The position numbers were made by a program, and so were the translations under genes. The notes under the pieces were generated by a model. That model did no database searches and was not told the origin of the DNA. It was given only the letters and a program-made list of their open reading frames with translations. This document shows positions 8,746 through 17,515 of a DNA stretch of 64,000 nucleotides, in pieces (position 1 is the stretch's first letter; each line of letters begins with the position of its first letter). The DNA comes from Prolixibacteraceae bacterium (GTDB taxonomy: Bacteria; Bacteroidota; Bacteroidia; Bacteroidales; Prolixibacteraceae). The stretch lies in contig CP082230.1 of NCBI GenBank assembly GCA_019856515.1, positions 3,534,001 through 3,598,000 on the forward strand. Reading direction: 5' to 3'.

Positions 8746-11157
8746 ATGTGGAAAAGAATTGCCCGTTTTATTTTGAAGAACCGAGTACTTCTATCGGTGT
8801 TGTTACTATTAATGACTGCCTTCATGGGCTATCAGGGACGAAACATACAGTTATCATATGAGTATGCTGCCCTTTTGCCAGAGAAAGATTCTGTATATCA
8901 GGAGAATCAGAGGTTTATTGAGACTTTTGGCGCAGGCTCAGATGTTATTGTCGTTGGGGTTAAAGATTCCATGTTTTATGACATAGAGCATTTAAGCTAC
9001 TGGCGCAACATGTGTAGTGAACTTGAAAAAGTTCCTGGTGTTCTTGGGACACTTTCCATGGGAGATGTCTACACTTTGGATAAAAACAAAGAGAAAAAGT
9101 CGTTTGAAATACACAAAATATTCCCAAAGGATCTAACCTCACAAGAGGAGGTGGATTCGTTATCTAATATTGCCAACTCATTACCTTTCTTTAAAGGTCA
9201 GTTATATAACGACACGACACATGTTTACATGTTAGCGATCACGGTGGATAAAGCAGTGATGGCCTCTCCTGAGAGAGAAGTAATGGTAACCGACATCGTG
9301 AAGGTCTGTCATCAATATGAAGCGAAGACTGGAAAGAAACTTCACTATTCAGGCATGCCATATATACGAGTCATGACCTCTCAGCAGATTAAAAAAGAGT
9401 TCTTCTTATTTATTCTTTTTGCTCTAGCCGTAGTGGTATTGATACTATTCATATTCTTTAAAACAGTGAGGCAAGTTATTTTTCCTCTATTGGTTGTAAC
9501 GACAGGAGTAATATGGACGGTAGGAACGATGTCTCTTTTAGGATATAAGATCACTTTATTGACAGGGATGATTCCGCCCTTATTAATTGTGATTGGAGTC
9601 CCGAACTGTATCTTCTTAATCAATAAATACCATAACGAATATATCAGTCATGGTAATAAGATGAAAGCACTACAACGTACGATCATTAAGATCGGTAATG
9701 CTACACTCTTAACCAATATCACTACTGCATCAGGTTTTGCAACCTTCCTAGTGACCTCATCAGATATCTTAAAGGAGTTTGGATTAGTTGCATCGCTCAA
9801 CATCATTTCAATCTTTATGATTTCATTGATCATCATACCTGTTGGATTTAGTTTCATGGGACCACCACGTCCTAAAGACACTCGTCACCTTAATCGTAAA
9901 GCGATGAATGGAGTGATTGATCGTTTGGTTATTATCACCCTTAACTATCGAAAACAGGTATATATCGCATCTGCTGTAATACTTTGTATTGGGATATTTG
10001 GAATCTCAAAGATAAAGAGCACTGGATATATGGTGGATGATATTCAAACAGACAATCCAATATATGTCGATCTAAAGTTCTTCGAGTCAAATTTTAAAGG
10101 ACTAATGCCTTTAGAGATTGCCGTAGAGACAAAGAAAAAAGGGAATATCATTAGTGGTTCTACTTTAGCAAAGATCGATAAATTTGAACGTACATTACAG
10201 AAGATGCCTGAGCTTTCTAAGCCTGTATCTATCGTTCCGTTGTTCAAATTTGCGAAACAGGCATACTATAATGGAAGTGAGAAATTCTACAAATTGCCGA
10301 GTAACTATGAACGGTCTTTTATATTGAGTTATGCACAAGGAGGCGGAGGTGATGAGTCCAGAATACACGCTTTCATGGATGAGAGTCGAAGCAAGGCTCG
10401 CATCAGTTTTAGAGTAAAGGATATCGGTACCGATAGAATGTTAGAGTTAGAACAGAAAGTCGATTCAACGGCATTAAAATACTTTCCAAAAGATAAATTC
10501 AATGTCACCGTTACTGGATCAAGTGTGGTCTTCACCAAAGGAACACAATATCTCGTTCGAAGTCTTTTTCAATCGTTGGGTCTTGCTATATTGTTGATAT
10601 CCATCTTTATGGCATTAATGTTTAACAGTCGACGAATGGTCATCCTGTCTCTAATACCGAACATGATTCCTCTGGTGGTTACCGCTGCAATCATGGGCTA
10701 TTTCAATATACCGATCAAAGCATCTACAATATTGGTATTTAGTATTGCTTTTGGTATATCAGTCGACGACACGATTCACTTTCTCGCGAAATATCGACAA
10801 GAATTAAAATATACTAACTGGAATATTGGGCAATCAGTAATTTTAGCATTAAGAGAAACAGGAGTGAGTATGATATATACCTCCCTCGTTCTATTCTTTG
10901 GGTTTGGCATATTCAGCTTCTCTAGCTTTGGAGGAACCGTAGCTTTGGGTATTCTAGTGTCATTAACGTTAATGGTGGCTCTTTTCTCAAACTTGATTCT
11001 TCTACCTTCTCTACTAATGGGACTACAGTCGTTTGCAACGACCAAGTACTTCGATGAGCCTTTATTGGACATCTTTGATGAGGAGATGGATATCGAGTTT
11101 GACCTATTGGAAATTAAGAAAATAGAGGAACCTTTAGACAAAAAAGAGAACCAATAG
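8746..11157 (+). CDS. RND-superfamily (MMPL-type) exporter
   Basis: 803 residues, with two copies of the RND half: one membrane segment (about residues 13-28), a large extracytoplasmic loop, then five membrane segments, repeated. The second half carries the family signature FSIAFGISVDDTIHFLAKYR; the first half has the degenerate counterpart GVPNCIFLINKYHNEY. MMPL/RND exporters without partner genes are often involved in lipid or hopanoid transport. The polyprenyl synthase gene starts 14 bases downstream, which fits lipid export but does not prove it. Substrate unknown. Confidence 0.87.
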   Translation: MWKRIARFILKNRVLLSVLLLLMTAFMGYQGRNIQLSYEYAALLPEKDSVYQENQRFIETFGAGSDVIVVGVKDSMFYDIEHLSYWRNMCSELEKVPGVLGTLSMGDVYTLDKNKEKKSFEIHKIFPKDLTSQEEVDSLSNIANSLPFFKGQLYNDTTHVYMLAITVDKAVMASPEREVMVTDIVKVCHQYEAKTGKKLHYSGMPYIRVMTSQQIKKEFFLFILFALAVVVLILFIFFKTVRQVIFPLLVVTTGVIWTVGTMSLLGYKITLLTGMIPPLLIVIGVPNCIFLINKYHNEYISHGNKMKALQRTIIKIGNATLLTNITTASGFATFLVTSSDILKEFGLVASLNIISIFMISLIIIPVGFSFMGPPRPKDTRHLNRKAMNGVIDRLVIITLNYRKQVYIASAVILCIGIFGISKIKSTGYMVDDIQTDNPIYVDLKFFESNFKGLMPLEIAVETKKKGNIISGSTLAKIDKFERTLQKMPELSKPVSIVPLFKFAKQAYYNGSEKFYKLPSNYERSFILSYAQGGGGDESRIHAFMDESRSKARISFRVKDIGTDRMLELEQKVDSTALKYFPKDKFNVTVTGSSVVFTKGTQYLVRSLFQSLGLAILLISIFMALMFNSRRMVILSLIPNMIPLVVTAAIMGYFNIPIKASTILVFSIAFGISVDDTIHFLAKYRQELKYTNWNIGQSVILALRETGVSMIYTSLVLFFGFGIFSFSSFGGTVALGILVSLTLMVALFSNLILLPSLLMGLQSFATTKYFDEPLLDIFDEEMDIEFDLLEIKKIEEPLDKKENQ

Positions 11158-11171
11158 AAAAAGAACCTATT

Positions 11172-12155
11172 ATGAAAAGATTAGAAGAGATTCAACGTAT
11201 TGTTGAGACACATATAGAGGCTGAAATTGAGGCATTAAACATTCGTGAACCAAAACATCTTTATGCACCTATTGCTTATGCATTAGGTAATGGAGGTAAA
11301 CGTTTTCGTCCAAGACTATTGTTGATGGCCATGGAGATGTTCTCTCAATTGACACCGCAAGGTCTTGATGCTGCTTTGGCTGTAGAGGTCTTCCATAACT
11401 TCACTCTTTTGCACGATGATATTATGGATGATGCTGATCTACGTCGTGGAAAAGACACTGTTCATAAGAAATTCAATCCAAACACGGCCATATTATCAGG
11501 TGATGCCATGATGATATCATCTTATAATTACTTCAAAGGATTAGCTCCTGACCTACGAGCAAAAGTGCTTGACATATTCACTCAAACTGCGCTTGAAGTT
11601 TGCGAAGGCCAGCAATATGATATGGACTTTGAAAACCAAAGTGATGTAGAAGTGGGGGCATACATCGAAATGATTCGTCTTAAGACGGCTGTTCTTTTGG
11701 CTGCATCTATGAAAATCGGTGCCATCATAGGAGGAGCAAATGAGGTGAATGCAAACTTGGTATATGATTTTGGTATCAAAGTAGGCATTAGCTTTCAAAT
11801 TCAAGATGACATTCTTGATGTATATGGTAATCCTGAGACTTTCGGTAAAGAGGTTGGTGGAGATATCGTGTCAAACAAAAAGACGATTCTAATGCTCCAG
11901 GCGATGAGAGATGCAAAGGGCGATGAATTGGATAAATTAAATGAATGGTTATCAAAAGAAGTGTTTGATCGTGAAGAGAAAATTGCAGCGATTACTTCTA
12001 TCTATGATAAACTCAATGTAAGACAAAAGGCTGAGGCCATCCAGCAAAGCTATTTTGATCAAGCACTTGAAAGTCTCGATCAAATATCAGTATCTGTTGA
12101 AAGAAAACAACCATTAAGAACCGTTGCAATATCTCTGTTAAGAAGAGACGTTTAG
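11172..12155 (+). CDS. Polyprenyl diphosphate synthase (IspA/IspB type)
   Basis: 327 residues. The first aspartate-rich motif is LLHDDIMDDADLRRG and the second is FQIQDDILDVYG; GNGGKRFRPRLLLMAME is the isopentenyl-diphosphate-binding region. The enzyme extends allylic diphosphates to make prenyl chains for quinones, carotenoids or lipid carriers. Chain length cannot be told from this view. It is probably cotranscribed with the RND exporter 14 bases upstream and ends at a strong terminator. Confidence 0.92.
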   Translation: MKRLEEIQRIVETHIEAEIEALNIREPKHLYAPIAYALGNGGKRFRPRLLLMAMEMFSQLTPQGLDAALAVEVFHNFTLLHDDIMDDADLRRGKDTVHKKFNPNTAILSGDAMMISSYNYFKGLAPDLRAKVLDIFTQTALEVCEGQQYDMDFENQSDVEVGAYIEMIRLKTAVLLAASMKIGAIIGGANEVNANLVYDFGIKVGISFQIQDDILDVYGNPETFGKEVGGDIVSNKKTILMLQAMRDAKGDELDKLNEWLSKEVFDREEKIAAITSIYDKLNVRQKAEAIQQSYFDQALESLDQISVSVERKQPLRTVAISLLRRDV

Positions 12156-12192
12156 TTATAGCAAGAGGTGTTAACCTCTCAACAAACCATAA

Positions 12193-12228
12193 AAAAGCGT
12201 AAGACCGAATCAGTGGTCTTACGCTTTT
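12193..12228. terminator. Bidirectional rho-independent terminator
   Basis: A perfect 14-bp stem (12193-12206 with 12215-12228), A-rich before and T-rich after, sits between the convergent polyprenyl synthase and MalY-type genes. Confidence 0.9.
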
Positions 12229-12252
12229 CTATTGACAATGAGATGTCAACTC

Positions 12253-13428
12253 TTAATCCTTAAAGGCTGCAACCATCTTTTTCAACCCTTCCATCATTGT
12301 TGACTTTGGACAACCGTAGTTAAATCTAAAGAACCCTTTCCCTCCTTCGCCAAAAGTACTACCTAAATTAAGCGCTACCTTAGCATCTGTCTTCAAACGA
12401 CGTTCTATCTCCTTCTCTGTGCCATAAGCACTAAAATCTAACCAAAGAAGATAGGTTGCATCAGGCTTGAACACCGATAGTTTTGGCAACTCTTTATTTA
12501 AATAACTTATCGCAGTATCTCTATTCTCTTTGAGGTAATCAAGTAGTTGCTCCAACCACTCTTCTCCATCTTTATATGCCGCTTCACATGCAATATTCCC
12601 TAGAAGATTACCTCCATGAATATGTAGTGCATTCACCATCTTATTAAATGAGGTTCTTACTTTGGCATTCGAGCAAATCACAAATGATGTTGCTAAACCA
12701 GCAATATTGAAAGTCTTACTCGGAGCCATCAGAGTAATCGTGATATCCGATATCTCTTTAGAGATGTTCGCAATGGGTAGATGGGGTTGATCCCCCAATA
12801 TTAGATCTGAATGTATCTCGTCGGAGACGATAATAATATTGTATTGAACACAAATCTCGCCTATTCGACGTAATGTCTTTTTATCCCAAACCATCCCTCC
12901 TGGATTGTGTGGATTACAAAGTAAAAACATCTTTGCCCCCTCTTTGGCAAGCTGTTCAAAATGGTCCACATCCATTTCATAACGATCCCCATCTCTTCGA
13001 AGAGGGTTATTTGCAACCACTCGATCTAGTCCAGTAATCGTTTGGAAAAATGGGAAGTAAACAGGAGATTGAACAATCACCTTGTCTGTCTTCTCCGTAA
13101 AAGCCAATATCGCACTACTAATGGCCGAAACTACGCCAGGAGTTCCACTGATCCACTGCTTATTGATATTCCAGTTATGCCTCTTCTTTTGCCAATCAAT
13201 AATGGACTGAAAAAATTCCTCCGATCGATACGTATAACCTAATGCGGGATGATTAAGCCTCTCTTTTATGGGGTGTAAAATAAAATCTGGTGTCTCGAAA
13301 TCTGTATCCGCAACCCAAAATGGTTGTAGATCTTCTTGACCAAAAAACATCGACAAAGCATCATATTTTAAACAGTCCGTTCCTTTGCGATCGATCATTT
13401 TGTCAAAGTCATATAATCTTTTATCCAT
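12253..13428 (-). CDS. MalY/PatB-type pyridoxal-phosphate C-S lyase
   Basis: 391 residues, fold-type I PLP enzyme. It has FWVADTDFETPDFI near the N-terminus, NPHNPGG, SDEIHSDLIL and the Schiff-base lysine in MAPSKTFNIAGLATSF; all are characteristic of the MalY/PatB branch (cystathionine beta-lyase). It likely cleaves cystathionine or cysteine to ammonia, pyruvate and a thiol. It lies 32 bases downstream of comB in the same orientation, so the two probably form a small sulfur-related operon. A general aminotransferase role is the alternative. Confidence 0.88.
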   Translation of the reverse strand: MDKRLYDFDKMIDRKGTDCLKYDALSMFFGQEDLQPFWVADTDFETPDFILHPIKERLNHPALGYTYRSEEFFQSIIDWQKKRHNWNINKQWISGTPGVVSAISSAILAFTEKTDKVIVQSPVYFPFFQTITGLDRVVANNPLRRDGDRYEMDVDHFEQLAKEGAKMFLLCNPHNPGGMVWDKKTLRRIGEICVQYNIIIVSDEIHSDLILGDQPHLPIANISKEISDITITLMAPSKTFNIAGLATSFVICSNAKVRTSFNKMVNALHIHGGNLLGNIACEAAYKDGEEWLEQLLDYLKENRDTAISYLNKELPKLSVFKPDATYLLWLDFSAYGTEKEIERRLKTDAKVALNLGSTFGEGGKGFFRFNYGCPKSTMMEGLKKMVAAFKD

Positions 13429-13460
13429 GGTGAATAGGTTTTTTGTAAATAGTGGTGAAT

Positions 13461-14150
13461 TTAAATATCGATCCTCTCTAAATAATACCCAAACTCATCT
13501 TCTTGGGCTTTAAGAACAAAAGAGAAACGATTAAGGCTTAAGCATAGTTCAAAATCTCTCTTCGGAGAAAAAGACTGCTTTAATGGATCGAAAAGTCGTT
13601 TGCCAGACCCTAGTCTCAACTTCTCTACCATCTTATCAAAATGATTCTCTCTCCCCTCTAACTCGTTTTTAATATATATAGCAAAGAGAGTATCTTCATC
13701 TGCTTCTGCAGTACCTTCATATCCCATACAACAAAGAGAAACAGTTTCGGGTTGTTTTTGTTTTATATACTCTACAACAGCTTGAGCATTGACAAACGAC
13801 CCCGTAATCTTTTCTGTCGCATTACGGCTTAAATAAACTCCTTGAGTCCCAGAGCTCGTGCTATGAAGAATCGTCTTCCCTTTGAAATTTTCATGCTCAA
13901 TATGGGTTGGCGAATTACCAAAATCAAAGTGTTCTACTTTACGTTCATGACGTTCTCCGCAACGAATAGAATTGGGCAATTTTTCATAAAGCTCATCCAC
14001 CAGTGAGATTTTGTCTATTGGATAAATTTTTTCTGCACCATTATTCGCTGCATAACATGCAAAAGAAAATGCACGAAAAACATCAATAATAACAGCTAGC
14101 CCTTCTGCCTGTACTGCACCATCAAAGCCCTGAAGAATCTTTATATTCAT
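13461..14150 (-). CDS. comB: 2-phosphosulfolactate phosphatase family protein (ComB)
   Basis: 229 residues. AVIIDVFRAFSFACYAANNGAE near the N-terminus is the ComB signature, followed by CGERH, FGNSPT, HSTSSGTQG and CCMGYEGTAEADED. ComB dephosphorylates 2-phosphosulfolactate to sulfolactate, a step in coenzyme M synthesis in archaea; many bacteria without coenzyme M also have it, where sulfolactate is the probable product. It is the first gene of a two-gene unit with the MalY-type lyase. No comA or comC is in the window, so the pathway end product is not established. Confidence 0.85.
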   Translation of the reverse strand: MNIKILQGFDGAVQAEGLAVIIDVFRAFSFACYAANNGAEKIYPIDKISLVDELYEKLPNSIRCGERHERKVEHFDFGNSPTHIEHENFKGKTILHSTSSGTQGVYLSRNATEKITGSFVNAQAVVEYIKQKQPETVSLCCMGYEGTAEADEDTLFAIYIKNELEGRENHFDKMVEKLRLGSGKRLFDPLKQSFSPKRDFELCLSLNRFSFVLKAQEDEFGYYLERIDI

Positions 14151-14360
14151 TTGTATATCAATATCTGTATGATTAAACCATCGACTATTTTACAATATAG
14201 TGATTTCTTACTATCTGTGAAGAGATGTAGGTCATCCAATTTGAAGTTTAATACTATTTAAACCTTCGAATGAGCAGTGTAATTTTGTGAATATAGTTTG
14301 TCTATTAGCCTGCCTCACTTAAGACGGTGTAAATGAAATACTATAGGGGATTTATTACCC

Positions 14361-14591
14361 TTTCCTTTGTACCTTCTCCGACCTTGCTAGGTGCCAGATA
14401 GATACCAGATAGGTACCAGATAGGTACCTCCTCCGACCTCTGTCCATGGTTTAGCCATGTTTCGTCCATGGTTCAGCCACCAATACCCCCAAAATCGATG
14501 GACAAACCATGGACGAACCATGGACGAACCATGGACGAACCATGGACGAACCATGGACAAAGGTCGGAGAAGGTACGAAGGAGGGTGGGAG
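14361..14591. repeat. 11-bp-periodic palindromic repeat array, copy 1
   Basis: The whole stretch divides into consecutive 11-bp units in one register. From 14394 there are three units of the form CCAGATAGRTA; 14438-14481 holds units ending in CCATG or similar (e.g. CTCTGTCCATG); 14504-14558 holds AAACCATGGAC followed by four identical GAACCATGGAC units. The left half is the inverse of the right half: about 14365-14384 pairs with 14558-14578, with one mismatch, around a central spacer at about 14482-14500. The period is not a multiple of three, which argues against coding. The central part recurs inverted at 46803-46901. Confidence 0.9.
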
Positions 14592-14655
14592 GAAGTTCTT
14601 TGAAGGTATTTGCAAAAGAGTGGTTTTCTAAAATGTGTGTAAGAGAGTGTAATTT

Positions 14656-14712
14656 ATGGATATACACCACGTCCTTTGGAAATTCCCGTAAATTTGGGTG
14701 TTAATGAAGTGT
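14656..14712 (+). pseudogene. Relic of a beta-barrel paralogue C-terminus
   Basis: 28 bases at 14659-14686 are identical to 15964-15991 in the beta-barrel gene at 15402, and similarity continues to about 14710. The readable peptide GYTPRPLEIPVNLGVNEV matches that gene's YRYTPRPLEIPTISGVNEG, then hits a stop. No upstream remainder of the gene is readable. It is a decayed third member of the family, next to the repeat array. Confidence 0.75.
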
Positions 14713-14784
14713 AGGTAGTATAAGGGGGACGGTGTAAAGACGGTGAAAAATTAACTCTGTCTAAATGTACTTAAATTAATAGAT

Positions 14785-14862
14785 GTGGAAAGAGTAGATT
14801 TAGAGGAGGTAAGAATTAAAGCATTAGATCAGATTCGTAATGGAGGTAATCTAACAGGGTAG
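14785..14862 (+). pseudogene. Possible IS256-type transposase N-terminal relic
   Basis: An open stretch reads VERVDLEEVRIKALDQIRNG then GNLTG and a stop. The pattern (KALxQxRxGxxLTG) resembles the start of IS256/Mutator-type transposases from memory, without alignment. GACGGTGTAAA, possibly an end sequence of such an element, occurs at 14323-14333 and 14728-14738, and a variant follows at 14739. This is a weak call. Confidence 0.3.
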
Positions 14863-15401
14863 TGTAAATTAGATTCCCTTTGTTCTTTTTTTATAATTTT
14901 CAAACTCTTCTATTCGCTTTCATGATACAGCCATAGAAACAATTTCTTTCATAAGTTATGATAGTTTCATCTGATTATAAGTATATGGGCAGTGTTGATG
15001 TAATATGATCGTATTTAGATATCATTCAACTATTACCTCCTAATGAACCATGTTAATAATATGGTTCATTAAGATTTCTTTGTGGTGAAGTGACTTTAGT
15101 TTACTGTTGGAATATCGGTGATGAGAGGAGGTCTGGATTGTTAATATTTGCGATATAAAATATTTTCATCTCGTTAAATGTGCGTATTACCGCATGTCAA
15201 TATTTGTGAATTAATGTATTTGAATGTAATATTGTATTGCTTGGTTAAAGCGATATATTATTCGTTGATTCGATGAAACTAATTCATACCAACTCTATCT
15301 ATAAATAATGAGTGAATTTCAAGGTACCGTATTCTCTTTTTACGTGAATGCAACGCCTTATTGTTTAACAATGTCTCGTGATGAGATAAAAAAATTATTG
15401 T
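14863..15401. other. Intergenic region without recognisable gene
   Basis: AT-rich, with stops in all frames at short intervals. I see no gene, tRNA or clear terminator. The promoter of the beta-barrel gene at 15402 should lie near its right end, but no clean TAnnTTTG box is visible. Confidence 0.5.
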
Positions 15402-16061
15402 ATGAGAAGAGTTTTACTATTTATTATGTTGGGTACTATGTTTTTTTCCTTAAAAGCACAAGAGGATAAAAAGAGTTATGTGACTTTTGAAACAGGAGTG
15501 ACATTGAGTGCAGATGAAATTATAGATAAAGATAATGTATCGATGTTTAATTGGAAAGGTTCCATGCTTCCAGGATTTTATTTTCGAACCTATTTAAATC
15601 AAAAACTATCAAAGCACCTTATCCTTAGGGAGGGTATTGGTGTCAATTATGCACGACAACATAGTGAAATAATGGATTATCTGCCGAGAGTAGAGGAGGG
15701 TGTGTATTTTTATATGTCAGATGATGCAAGGTGGTCTTTTAATATTCCTATTCATTTGATTTGGGAACCGTGTTCAAGAGTAAATTTATATACTGGAGTT
15801 GCTTTAGATTTAAACTTGACATCTTATTCTTTTCCGTCTACCACTACTAAACAAAGGCTTGAAGACTATAAGAAAGCATCGAATTACAGAAAAGCTACTT
15901 TTACATTAGAAGCTGGGACTAATATAAAGTTGATAAGTAGAACTTATATCAATTTAGGCTATAGATATACACCACGTCCTTTGGAAATTCCAACAATTTC
16001 GGGGGTAAATGAAGGCAATAGTCACCATCAATTTAATATTGGACTGTCATATAAACTATAA
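15402..16061 (+). CDS. Outer-membrane beta-barrel protein, paralogue A
   Basis: 219 residues with a signal peptide (MRRVLLFIMLGTMFFSLKAQ). The rest shows alternating hydrophobic strands with aromatic ends and finishes in HHQFNIGLSYKL, a typical terminal beta-strand. It is a paralogue of the gene at 19392: shared features include LPGFYFRTYLNQKLSKHLILREGIG against LPGFYGNVFFNQELSQRFTLREGIG, split here by the reader as LPGFY and LREGIG, and matching positions of FPVHL/IPIHL. The two were separated by insertion sequences, and a third copy survives as a relic at 14656. Function unknown; it is probably a small outer-membrane barrel of the PorT/OmpW-like size class. Confidence 0.75.
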   Translation: MRRVLLFIMLGTMFFSLKAQEDKKSYVTFETGVTLSADEIIDKDNVSMFNWKGSMLPGFYFRTYLNQKLSKHLILREGIGVNYARQHSEIMDYLPRVEEGVYFYMSDDARWSFNIPIHLIWEPCSRVNLYTGVALDLNLTSYSFPSTTTKQRLEDYKKASNYRKATFTLEAGTNIKLISRTYINLGYRYTPRPLEIPTISGVNEGNSHHQFNIGLSYKL

Positions 16062-16122
16062 TTGAGTTGTGTAAAAAAGAGTGTTATGAACATGAAGACC
16101 TATCAATATTAGTAGCATTTGT

Positions 16123-16149
16123 AAATTAGACACAGTCGTGTCTAATTTT
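16123..16149 (+). terminator. Rho-independent terminator after beta-barrel gene A
   Basis: A perfect 11-bp stem (16123-16133 with 16138-16148) with a 4-base loop ends in TTTT, 62 bases after the stop. Confidence 0.7.
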
Positions 16150-16260
16150 GTTGATTAATTAGTTTTATTGTATAACCTTGAATCCGCACGTGTATTGTAT
16201 TAATTTTAAGTAAACATCAGTAAGACAATACATAGTAAGGCTTTTATATATTCAGAAAAA

Positions 16261-16276
16261 TCACCTATTTAGGTGA
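16261..16276 (+). promoter_or_regulatory. Hairpin abutting the IS1380-type transposase start
   Basis: TCACCT-ATTT-AGGTGA ends one base before the ATG at 16277. In the mRNA it would occlude ribosome access to the start codon. Such hairpins can limit transposase expression from outside transcripts (inference). Confidence 0.5.
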
Positions 16277-17515
16277 ATGATCAAAGATTTTAATTCAAAG
16301 GTGACACCATTTGGTGGGATATATTTAATTCATGATTTGCTAATTTCAAACGGCATTATTCAATTTATTAATGAGCAATTAGTAGACAGAGACCCAAAGT
16401 GTATCTATAATTTCTCAGATTTGTTATTACCACGCATATACACTACTTTTTGTGGAGGTAGTGCTACGGAAGATATTAACTATCTCCGGGATAATACATT
16501 GAATAACTTGAGATCAATTTCTATCCCCTCTCCTGATACCATTCTAAGAGGAGATGTGGAGCTTTCTACTCCATGTGAGATTATCGATGGAAAGACTACA
16601 ATTAAAGGCCAAAAGATAAATATTAACACACCAATGAATAAATTCTTGTTGGCTAGTGCTATTAAGTTTAAACAGTTAGATCCTAAAGCTTCTGATCTTA
16701 TCTATGATTTTGATCACCAGTTCATTCCCACTAAAAAGAGTGATGCAGAATATAGCTATAAGAAGACAGAAGGATACTTTCCAGGAGTCGCAACCATAGG
16801 TAACATCCCTGTATATATTGAAGGACGAAATGGGAATTGTCATGTTAAAACAGCTCAATTAGAAACCCATAAACGAGCATTAGAGTTGTTGGCATCAAAA
16901 GGTGTAAAACTACAATATGCAAGAATGGACTGTGGTTCATATATCAAAGAGGTTACAGACTACTTTCATCAAGAGGAAATTCTATTTTCGATTAGAGCGT
17001 CTCACTCTAACGTATTACTATCAAAAGCATCACAAACAGATAATTGGTCCTGTTGTGAGATAAATAATCAAGCCTATGAAGTCAATAGCTTTAAATATGA
17101 ATTTGGTCAATATAGACATAGAATCATTGCATACCGAAGACCCAATAAGTCTAATCAAATGTCATTGATAACCAATGATGCGAAGAATTATCAGTTTATT
17201 ATAACCAATGATTGGGACATTACAGAAGAGCAAGCTATTATATTCTATAATCAACGTGGAGCTAGCGAGAAGGTTTTTGACATTCAGAACAATGATTTTA
17301 ATTGGAAGTCAATGCCTCACAGTAACTTAGAAGAGAATACAGTCTACTTGATAATAATGGCTGTAGCACACATTCTTTATCGATACATTATATCCAGGTT
17401 TGCTGGTTTAGTCGAGGGATTAAAGACAACAAGTAGACTCAAAGCATTTATATTTCGTTTTGTCACGGTGGTGGCTAAGGTTACTAAAAGTGGACGAAGG
17501 GTGATTATTCACTGA
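16277..17515 (+). CDS. IS1380-family transposase, last 15 residues cut off by IS insertion
   Basis: 412 residues remain. It opens with SKVTPFGG, has SIPSPDTILR, and contains YDFDHQFIPTKK (Asp about 142-144), YARMDCGSYIKE (about 216) and NQRGASEKVFD (Glu about 330), the DDE-type pattern of the IS1380 family. The stop codon at 17513-17515 comes from the inverted repeat of the IS4-like element at 17512-19093. Removing that element and one copy of its target duplication restores the frame through 19101-19149 and adds 15 residues before a TAG. The truncated protein may be inactive. The ends of the IS1380 element itself could not be located. Confidence 0.88.
   Translation: MIKDFNSKVTPFGGIYLIHDLLISNGIIQFINEQLVDRDPKCIYNFSDLLLPRIYTTFCGGSATEDINYLRDNTLNNLRSISIPSPDTILRGDVELSTPCEIIDGKTTIKGQKININTPMNKFLLASAIKFKQLDPKASDLIYDFDHQFIPTKKSDAEYSYKKTEGYFPGVATIGNIPVYIEGRNGNCHVKTAQLETHKRALELLASKGVKLQYARMDCGSYIKEVTDYFHQEEILFSIRASHSNVLLSKASQTDNWSCCEINNQAYEVNSFKYEFGQYRHRIIAYRRPNKSNQMSLITNDAKNYQFIITNDWDITEEQAIIFYNQRGASEKVFDIQNNDFNWKSMPHSNLEENTVYLIIMAVAHILYRYIISRFAGLVEGLKTTSRLKAFIFRFVTVVAKVTKSGRRVIIH

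Noticed and set aside
14468..14704. Open frames through the first repeat array on both strands
   Set aside because: The peptide is only the 11-bp units read in shifting frames (repeated WTNHGR-type words), with no start signal or domain. The 11-bp period is not a multiple of three.
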